NCBI GenBank assembly: GCA_014729455.1
Contig: WJJW01000276.1
Coordinates: 1-19,319 of the forward strand
Source of the DNA: Candidatus Eiseniibacteriota bacterium
Lineage (GTDB): Bacteria > Eisenbacteria > RBG-16-71-46 > CAIMUX01 > VGJL01
Reading direction: 5' to 3'
Length of the DNA stretch: 19,319 nt
Both the position numbers and the translations under genes were made by a program. This document shows positions 7,264 to 12,653 of this stretch, piece after piece; positions within the stretch are counted from its first letter, which is position 1, and each line of letters begins with the position of its first letter. Under the pieces are notes generated by a model that was given only the letters and a program-made list of their open reading frames with translations, was not told the DNA's origin and made no database searches.

Positions 7264-8715
7264 CTAGCGGATGCGGACGACCCGACCGATCGCCGCCTCC
7301 GTTCCGTTCGTCCACCGGACCCAGTAGACCCCTGTCGGGACCGGCCGCCCCCCCTCGTCCTTCCCGTCCCAGAGGATCGAACCGCTCGTCTGGGCCGGCA
7401 GCCGCCGGACCCGTCTCCCCATTGGGTCGAGGATCGAGACGACGGCCGCACCCGGACCGGTCGCGATCCCGGCCGGATCGATCCGCACGACGTCATCGGC
7501 CCGTGCCGGGTTCGGAGCCAGGGAGATGCGGGTCGCCGACCGAGGCGGGAGCGGATCGACCGCGGCGGGATCGAGCTCCCCGAACGCGTAGAGGATTCCG
7601 TCCGTCGCTCCCACGTAGACGAAACCGCCCAGACCGATCGCCGGGGAGGAGCGGATCGGCGCGCCGATCGTTGCGCTCCAGAGGAGATCTCCGTCCCGCA
7701 CCGCGTAGAGGGTCCCGTCGTCGGACCCGCAGATCACCACGTCCACCGAATCGTCTCCCGCCGTCACCGCCGGGGACGAGCGGACCTGGCCGCCCGTCGG
7801 GAAGTCGAAGCACGGCTCTCCGTCGTCGTCGTGGAAGCACATGATGTCGTCGCCGACTCCGACGTAGATCTTCCCGGTGATCCCGACCGCCGGGGAGGAG
7901 CGGATGTTGTTCCCCGTGTAGGTCGCCCAGATGAGGTCGCCGGTCCGACGATCGATGCAGTAGAGGAATCCGTCGCCGGAGCCGACCATCACCCGCTCCC
8001 GGTAGATCGCGGGCGCCCCCTTGATCGGGCCCCCGGTGGCCCCTTCCCAGCGCAACGAGCCCGTCGGAAAGACGGCGCGGAGGAAGCCGTCGTTGCTGCC
8101 GAAGTAGATCGTTCCGTCGGGTCCGACCGCGGGCGAGGAGCGGATCGTGTCGTTCGCCGCGTAGGTCCAGGCGATCGATCCGTCCTCCGGCCGGATCGCG
8201 TAGAGCTTGCCGTCGTCCGAACCGACGTAGATGGTCCCGTCCTCCGCGATCGCCGGGGCGGTCTTCACGGCTCCGCCCGTCGTCGCGGTCCAGCGCAGGG
8301 TGCCGGATGGCCACAGGGCATACAGGTTCCCGTCCGCCGAACCGACGTAGACCGTCTGGTCGTCGCCCACCGCCGGCGTGCCGTAGCGGAGGTTTCCTCC
8401 CGTGTGGTAGTTCCACCTCGCCGTGCCCGTCAGGTCGAACGACCAGATCTCCTTGCCGACGTCGCCGATCAGGATCCTTCCGTGGATGTTGACGACCGGA
8501 GAGGAGTACTCGACCGAATCGCTCAACGGCGCGGTCCAGGAGAGCGCCGAGGTGTCGGACACGTGCAGGTCCGTGAAACCGGTGTGTGCCGCGTCGCGAT
8601 GGAACATCGGCCAGGGGCCCGGGTCGAGCGAAGCGGTGGCGAGGCCCGTCAGGACGGGCGCCAGGAGCAGCGCCGTCACGAGGCCGGTTGCAGCGGTCTT
8701 CAGATGTCGATTCAT
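7264..8715 (-). CDS. Secreted PQQ-like beta-propeller protein with C-terminal FlgD-like sorting module
   Basis: The 483-residue protein has a signal peptide (MNRHLKTAATGLVTALLLA, cleavage probably after LATA near residue 33). Eight repeats of about 40-45 residues follow, each built as (R/K)xxPAV..G.IYVGS.DG.LYA......G.L.W, the signature of PQQ-like/quinoprotein propellers. The tail (about 400-483) reads LAPNPAR, then ILWDGKDEGGRPVPTGVYW, a FlgD-like or T9SS-type-A-like end domain common in FCB-group secreted proteins. No PQQ-dehydrogenase catalytic residues or haem motif are seen, so it is probably a binding or scaffold propeller rather than an enzyme. The ATG at 8715 shares one base with the upstream stop (TGATG) and has GAGAGGAAG in front. 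MGERKLM, at 8733, is a possible alternative start. Its stop codon forms part of the next gene's ribosome-binding site. Confidence 0.85.
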   Translation of the reverse strand: MNRHLKTAATGLVTALLLAPVLTGLATASLDPGPWPMFHRDAAHTGFTDLHVSDTSALSWTAPLSDSVEYSSPVVNIHGRILIGDVGKEIWSFDLTGTARWNYHTGGNLRYGTPAVGDDQTVYVGSADGNLYALWPSGTLRWTATTGGAVKTAPAIAEDGTIYVGSDDGKLYAIRPEDGSIAWTYAANDTIRSSPAVGPDGTIYFGSNDGFLRAVFPTGSLRWEGATGGPIKGAPAIYRERVMVGSGDGFLYCIDRRTGDLIWATYTGNNIRSSPAVGITGKIYVGVGDDIMCFHDDDGEPCFDFPTGGQVRSSPAVTAGDDSVDVVICGSDDGTLYAVRDGDLLWSATIGAPIRSSPAIGLGGFVYVGATDGILYAFGELDPAAVDPLPPRSATRISLAPNPARADDVVRIDPAGIATGPGAAVVSILDPMGRRVRRLPAQTSGSILWDGKDEGGRPVPTGVYWVRWTNGTEAAIGRVVRIR

Positions 8716-9770
8716 CAGCTTCCTCTCTCCCATTTGACTCCGGTTCGTATCAGCAGGTCCTCGGACTCCCCCTCCTCGTCCGACGCCGTCGCCCCGGTGG
8801 GCAGATCGACGAACCGTCCGGACCCGTGCAGGCCGACGAAGGGGGAGATGCGAGCGACCTCCGCGGTGACTTCGAGGTTCCAGGAGAAGAGCCAGTCGCG
8901 GCGCCGATACCGGCTCTCGTCCTCGGGATCGTCCGTGGTGTAGGTTCTCCGCTTCCATTGCGTCCCCGCCTCCAGCTCGATCCAGGGAATGGGCCGCGCG
9001 TTCGACAGGTTCCATCTCACTGCGAAGACGTGCTGGTCGTAGGAGCGATCGCTCCCGAGATCGGGAACGTTGCGGGAACGGCTTCGATTGATCTCATAGA
9101 TCGTCGTCAAGCGGTTCGACGCACCGACAGAAAACGCGAGATCGAATCCGCCGATCAAGTTCTTCTCGTCGCGTTCGTCGAACCAACGGTTCCGGTCCTC
9201 CTCCTCATAGGCGAAGTAGGGGGTCGCCTGCGTCCCCAGCAGATTCCGACGGTAGCCGACTTCGATCTCCGTCGTGCGCACGGCCTCGGGGCGGAAGCGC
9301 GGCTCCCCGGGCAGCGCGTCCTTGTCGACGCGGTGGCGCAGGTAGACCTGCGGGGTATGTTCGATCGAGAGCTCGATCCGGGATCGGTCCGGGAGCTTCT
9401 GTTTGAGCTCGATCTCGAAATGGTCGTAGCCGAGGATCCCGTCGTGGGCCGCCTGGGCCCTTTCGTAGGCGAGCTCGACTTTGACCTCCTCGGTGAACGA
9501 GGGAAACTCCCACTCCCCCCAGAGCTCGAGGCCGAGCACCCAGTCGTCCATCCGGTCGACGACGAACCAGTACTCCGGGTCCCCCGCGTCGAAGGCGTCC
9601 TCCTCCGCACGGGAGGCTCCCAACAGGTTCGTGTCGTACCCGACCGAGAAGCTCCCTCCATAGGATTCCGGCACCAGCGCCGGGCGATCCTCGTCCGCTC
9701 CCGCAATCCCCGTCAGGAGGGGGGAGAGGGACAGGAACAGCACGACCGCGGTGGTTCGGGGAAGGAGCAT
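8715..9770 (-). CDS. Outer-membrane beta-barrel-like protein
   Basis: The 351-residue protein begins MLLPRTTAVVLFLSLSPLLTGIAGADED, a clear signal peptide. The rest alternates hydrophobic and polar residues with many aromatic residues in strand-like segments (YGGSFSVGYDTNLLGAS, EIEVGYRRNLLG, TPYFAYEEEDRNRWFDE, DLLIRTGVKW), typical of Gram-negative outer-membrane barrels. The GYDTNLL segment near the N-terminus recurs in several outer-membrane barrel families. No enzymatic motif is visible. The ATG at 9770 is eight bases after the upstream stop and has a GAGG site. A longer in-frame start at 9893 would run through the upstream gene. Placed between a glycosyltransferase and a secreted propeller, it could be the outer-membrane component of the export path or an unrelated porin-like protein. 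The fold call is by composition only. Confidence 0.65.
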   Translation of the reverse strand: MLLPRTTAVVLFLSLSPLLTGIAGADEDRPALVPESYGGSFSVGYDTNLLGASRAEEDAFDAGDPEYWFVVDRMDDWVLGLELWGEWEFPSFTEEVKVELAYERAQAAHDGILGYDHFEIELKQKLPDRSRIELSIEHTPQVYLRHRVDKDALPGEPRFRPEAVRTTEIEVGYRRNLLGTQATPYFAYEEEDRNRWFDERDEKNLIGGFDLAFSVGASNRLTTIYEINRSRSRNVPDLGSDRSYDQHVFAVRWNLSNARPIPWIELEAGTQWKRRTYTTDDPEDESRYRRRDWLFSWNLEVTAEVARISPFVGLHGSGRFVDLPTGATASDEEGESEDLLIRTGVKWERGS

Positions 9771-9778
9771 GCGGGACC

Positions 9779-11080
9779 TCACTGCAACGGCCGGCTGAGG
9801 GGAGCGCGAGTACCTGGCCAGAAGGAGATGGCCGGTCGGTCGGCGGTGCCGGGACTCGGTGCGGGGTCCCCGAGTGGGTTGGGTCGAGAACATCCCTCTA
9901 GCTCGGGACAGAGGTGCGCCAGCTCTTCGGTCAAGTTGACGAGGCCGTCTCGCCGCGGCAGCTCCCCGTCGTGGATCGCAGGTCCGGAATCGAGCATCTC
10001 CAGGACGGCCGCGCGGATCCGGTTCGGCCCTGCTTCGAGGGGGAGCGTGCGGGAGAGGTCATGGCTCTCGAAGGCCTCGGCGCGGAGGAACTGCTCGACG
10101 CGTGGTGCGACCCGCGGAAGGATCAGGCCGCGGCGGGCGTGGGAGAGCAGCTCGCAGCAGGTGTTGTATCCGCCCATGGTGACGACGAGGTGGGACCGAG
10201 CCATCCGATCGGGAAGGTCCGGAACGAACTCGAAGACCTCGATCCCGGTCGGGATGGAGCGATCGACGATGCGGGTGCGCAACCTGGGATCCATCAATGG
10301 TCCGGTCACGATCTCGACGCGCAGGTCCGGAGCGCCGCGGCCATTCGTGTGCGTCAGCGGACCCAGGCCTTCGATCGCGCGGAGGAGGAGCTCAGCGCCA
10401 TCCCCCCCTCCACCCGCGGTCACCAGAACGCGCGGGGGACCACCGACGGGAGGCTCGGGAGAGGGATGTCGATCCAAGCCCGGGCAGGCGTAGCCGAGCT
10501 GACGCGCCTTGTCGCGGGGAAGTCCGTACGCCTCCCGGGCGTCGAAGAACCGAGGGTCTCCGAGGACGAAGACCCTGTCGTAGACGGTCTCGAGGAGCTC
10601 CGGGACTCCGTCGCGGGCCCACGCGTCGCGGATGACCTGCGGATCATCCAGGATGTCCCGCAGGTTGAGAACGATCCGGGTCCGCTGCCCCCGGGCGTGG
10701 AGATGGCGCAGGGTCGGCAGGATCTCCGCCTTCATCCCGAGCGGCACGTTGTCGACCATGAACACGTCGGGTCGGAAGCACTCCGCCGCGCTCCGGATCA
10801 GCTCGCGCCGGATCTTCTTGATCCGACGGAAGGTCACGCGCAGGTCGCGCGGCTTGTACCAGTCCTGGCCCGCCTTGACGACGGATGGGAGCTTCACGAG
10901 GTCGGTGTTCTCCGGAAGCGGCATGTAGGGAGCGATCGGAGATCCCGACAGGATCAGGATCGAGACGTGCTCCCAGCGTCGCCGCACGGCGCGTGCAATC
11001 CGCAGGGTCCGCGTCAGATGACCGAGCCCGTACGTGTCGTGAGAGTACATCAAGATGCGAAATGCCCGGTTCCGGCCCAT
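9779..11080 (-). CDS. MurG/COG4671-like glycosyltransferase (GT-B fold)
   Basis: The 433-residue protein starts FRILMYSHDTYGLGHLTRTL, the N-terminal glycine-rich loop of MurG/GT28-like predicted glycosyltransferases (COG4671 style). The C-terminal half has RVLVTAGGGGDGAELL and SHLVVTMGGYNTCCELLSH; the MGGYNT(C)CE segment is the donor-nucleotide binding site of this family. There is no signal peptide, so it acts at the cytoplasmic face. It is the first gene of the leftward operon. The start ATG at 11080 follows AGAGG at a rather long spacing of nine bases. The last 40 residues are Pro/Arg-rich and look like a non-conserved tail. It likely starts or extends the glycan made by the operon; donor and acceptor are unknown. 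Confidence 0.87.
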   Translation of the reverse strand: MGRNRAFRILMYSHDTYGLGHLTRTLRIARAVRRRWEHVSILILSGSPIAPYMPLPENTDLVKLPSVVKAGQDWYKPRDLRVTFRRIKKIRRELIRSAAECFRPDVFMVDNVPLGMKAEILPTLRHLHARGQRTRIVLNLRDILDDPQVIRDAWARDGVPELLETVYDRVFVLGDPRFFDAREAYGLPRDKARQLGYACPGLDRHPSPEPPVGGPPRVLVTAGGGGDGAELLLRAIEGLGPLTHTNGRGAPDLRVEIVTGPLMDPRLRTRIVDRSIPTGIEVFEFVPDLPDRMARSHLVVTMGGYNTCCELLSHARRGLILPRVAPRVEQFLRAEAFESHDLSRTLPLEAGPNRIRAAVLEMLDSGPAIHDGELPRRDGLVNLTEELAHLCPELEGCSRPNPLGDPAPSPGTADRPAISFWPGTRAPLSRPLQ

Positions 11081-11200
11081 GGAATTCGACCTCTGCAGTT
11101 TTCGTGTGCCCTCCCACGGTTAGGTCGGATGAAGGTTCGGTTTGATACCGATGAAGATCTCGTAAATGGGAGGTCGCATGGCTGTGCTAACCTCGACCGC
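11081..11200. promoter_or_regulatory. Divergent intergenic region, probable bidirectional promoters
   Basis: These 120 bases lie between the divergent glycosyltransferase and sigma-factor genes, so both operons should start here. They are less G+C-rich than the flanks. On the plus strand TTGATA (11142-11147), then TAAATG (11163-11168) with a 15-base spacer, is a poor sigma70 match. The heptamer GATGAAG occurs twice (from 11128 and 11150) around a short dyad (CGGT...ACCG). The promoter positions themselves are not secure. The 3' part also holds a short ORF with a good ribosome-binding site, listed separately. Confidence 0.45.
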
Positions 11201-11237
11201 ATGTCCAAACGGGCTCGGAAGGGGGCGAAGTCGGTGA
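11178..11237 (+). CDS. Possible 19-codon leader ORF upstream of the sigma gene
   Basis: ATG 11178 has GGGAGG four bases upstream (11168-11173), the best ribosome-binding site in the region. The ORF runs 19 codons (MAVLTSTACPNGLGRGRSR) and stops with TGA at 11235. That stop overlaps, as GTGA, an in-frame GTG (11234) that could start the sigma factor. The same GTGA or ATGA overlap style is used elsewhere in this window. It may be a translational leader; it may equally be chance. No function is assignable to the peptide. Confidence 0.25.
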   Translation: MAVLTSTACPNGLGRGRSR

Positions 11238-11860
11238 GCGGACTTCAGGTCGACCCGGGCGGGGGCGGGCCGCGGTGGGACGCTGCGGACCTCGTCCGCC
11301 ACTGCCTCGCCGGGTACGATGAGGCCTGGGCCGAATTCCTCCGCCGCTATGGCGACCTGATCTACGCCACCCTCCGGCGGAAGGCGGGCCTGGGGGGGGC
11401 CGACCTGGAGGACGCCTACCAGGACACGATCGTCTCGATCCACCGCAACCTTCCCCTGCTCCGAGAACCGCAGAAGATCATTTCATGGATCATCCAGATC
11501 GCGTACCGGGAGGGGATCAACCGGGTCCGGGCGAGCATCCGGGCCCGGGGACATGGGCTCGAATCGGTGGATCCGGGCTGGTTCGACACCATCCCGGACG
11601 AGGGAGGAGTCGATCGGAAGCAGCCGGGAACGGAAGACAGCATCGATCTGGAGAGGGCGCAGCATGTCCGGGAGGCCTATCTCATCCTCCCGCAACGGTG
11701 CCGGACTCTCCTGGAGCTGCTGTTCTACCGGGATCCTGCTCCCGACTACCGGGACATCTCCCGGCAGCTCGGGATCCCGGTCGGGAGCATCGGTCCGACC
11801 CGGGCCCGCTGCCTCGAGAAGCTCCGGAAGCTGTTCTCGGACAAGGGATGGATCGATTGA
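11201..11860 (+). CDS. ECF-like RNA polymerase sigma factor
   Basis: The 219-residue protein has a region 2-like helix set (DLVRHCLAGYDEAWAEFLRRY, then DLEDAYQDTIVSIHRNLPLL and IISWIIQIAYREGINRVRA) and a region 4 helix-turn-helix (ILPQRCRTLLELLFY, YRDISRQLGIPVGSIGP, ARCLEKLRKLF). This is the two-domain architecture of group 4 (ECF) sigma factors, without regions 1 and 3. The next full-size gene encodes a zinc-finger anti-sigma-like protein, and a TPR-CHAT protease follows. The start is uncertain: ATG 11201 has no evident ribosome-binding site, ATG 11129 is an in-frame alternative, and GTG 11234 would be coupled to a leader ORF. The choice only affects residues ahead of region 2. It probably directs RNA polymerase to a small regulon, perhaps including this island. 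Confidence 0.88.
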   Translation: MSKRARKGAKSVSGLQVDPGGGGPRWDAADLVRHCLAGYDEAWAEFLRRYGDLIYATLRRKAGLGGADLEDAYQDTIVSIHRNLPLLREPQKIISWIIQIAYREGINRVRASIRARGHGLESVDPGWFDTIPDEGGVDRKQPGTEDSIDLERAQHVREAYLILPQRCRTLLELLFYRDPAPDYRDISRQLGIPVGSIGPTRARCLEKLRKLFSDKGWID

Positions 11861-11988
11861 TGGGAAGGGGGTTCGGGCCGGTGGACGAACGTCGGTCGTA
11901 TCAGAGGAGGCAGGCCGGCGACTCCTCGGATGAAGCGGACGGAGCCGATGATCGGGGCGCCCGCACTCGGAGGAAAGCATGCCCGTGA
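11860..11988 (+). CDS. Possible 42-residue ORF bridging sigma and zinc-finger genes
   Basis: ATG 11860 overlaps the sigma stop as TGATG, and the ORF ends inside the first codons of the zinc-finger gene (stop at 11986-11988). The peptide is charged, with alternating Arg- and Asp/Glu-rich stretches (MGRGFGPVDERRSYQRRQAG...). It has no recognisable domain or membrane segment. The double overlap fits translational coupling, but the base composition is that of the surrounding GC-rich DNA and the ORF may be chance. Confidence 0.22.
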   Translation: MGRGFGPVDERRSYQRRQAGDSSDEADGADDRGARTRRKACP

Positions 11989-12653
11989 GACACCCGAACG
12001 ACGAGCTTCTTCTGGAGTACTGCAGTCGTGGTTCCGCGGCCTCGAGCGGTTCGGAGACGGAGGCGCATCTTCGTCAAGGATGCGGCCGATGCCTGCGGAG
12101 GATCGAGCAGTACCGGGAGGTGCTCCGCTCTCTGGAGGCCGACCCGCTCGAGAAGGCTCCGGAGGAGTTCCTCCAGTTGGCCATGGACCGGATCCGACTC
12201 TTGGAGGCCGAGCGAAGCCGGAGCCGAAGCCGGCAGGGAATCGGAGCGTCGGTCCGGAGGGCGGTCGAGGCGATCCGACTCGCGCTGGTGGTGGACAGCC
12301 TCGATTCACCGGCTCTGCAGGGGATCCGGGCGGCCGCCGATCCCGACACGCGGCGGCTCCTGTTCGAAGCCCCGCAGGCGAGCCTGCACCTGCAGATCCG
12401 TCAGGCGCGTGGGGGCGCCTATCGCGTGACGGGTCTCTTCGCCCCGGCCTCGGGTGTCGTCGATCCGGGTGCGCGGGTCACTCTGGAACGCGCCGGCGGC
12501 CAGGGGGAGGAGATCGCGCGCAAGAGAATCTCCGAAGGGGGGGACTTCCTCTTCCCATCGATTGCGCCCGGGCCGATGCAGATCCGGATCGAATCGCCGG
12601 GGGGCCTGTTTCGGACCGATCCGCTTCAGATCGAAGGGGACGATGATGCGTGA
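11979..12653 (+). CDS. HC2-type zinc-finger anti-sigma-like protein, cytosolic
   Basis: The 224-residue protein opens with HPNDELLLEYC, then EAHLRQGCGRCLRRIEQY. His30, Cys35 and Cys38, with Cys15 or His5 upstream, resemble the H-x(3-4)-C-x2-C zinc site of zf-HC2 anti-sigma factors. Unlike classical membrane-bound anti-sigmas it has no transmembrane helix. A basic alpha-helical linker (about 60-95) follows, then a beta-rich C-terminal domain (about 100-224; ALVVDSLDSPALQGIR, RRLLFEAPQASLHLQIRQA, GAYRVTGLFAPASGVV) of carboxypeptidase-regulatory-like character. From general knowledge, proteins of this build occur between ECF sigma genes and CHAT-TPR genes in other phyla. The start ATG 11979 has GGAGGAAAGC directly in front. 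The stop overlaps the CHAT start (GTGA). It probably holds the sigma factor inactive or links it to the CHAT protein; cleavage by CHAT is a hypothesis. Confidence 0.78.
   Translation: MPVRHPNDELLLEYCSRGSAASSGSETEAHLRQGCGRCLRRIEQYREVLRSLEADPLEKAPEEFLQLAMDRIRLLEAERSRSRSRQGIGASVRRAVEAIRLALVVDSLDSPALQGIRAAADPDTRRLLFEAPQASLHLQIRQARGGAYRVTGLFAPASGVVDPGARVTLERAGGQGEEIARKRISEGGDFLFPSIAPGPMQIRIESPGGLFRTDPLQIEGDDDA

Noticed and set aside
7264..8715. PQQ-dependent alcohol dehydrogenase
   Set aside because: Only the generic propeller repeat is present; the catalytic Asp/Glu context, the vicinal Cys pair and haem domain of quinoprotein dehydrogenases were not seen.
7024..8943. A 639-codon plus-strand frame opposite the propeller gene
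   Set aside because: It is a mirror of eight regular propeller repeats with no recognisable fold; the minus-strand signal peptide and repeats are decisive.
9914..11200. Long N-terminal extension of the sigma factor frame back to 9914
   Set aside because: This stretch is antisense to the MurG-like glycosyltransferase, and sigma homology begins only after 11234.
11930..12646. A 238-codon frame starting upstream of the zinc-finger gene
   Set aside because: It overlaps the zinc-finger gene in another frame, is Arg/Gly/Pro-rich without motifs and lacks the strong ribosome-binding site that precedes 11979.
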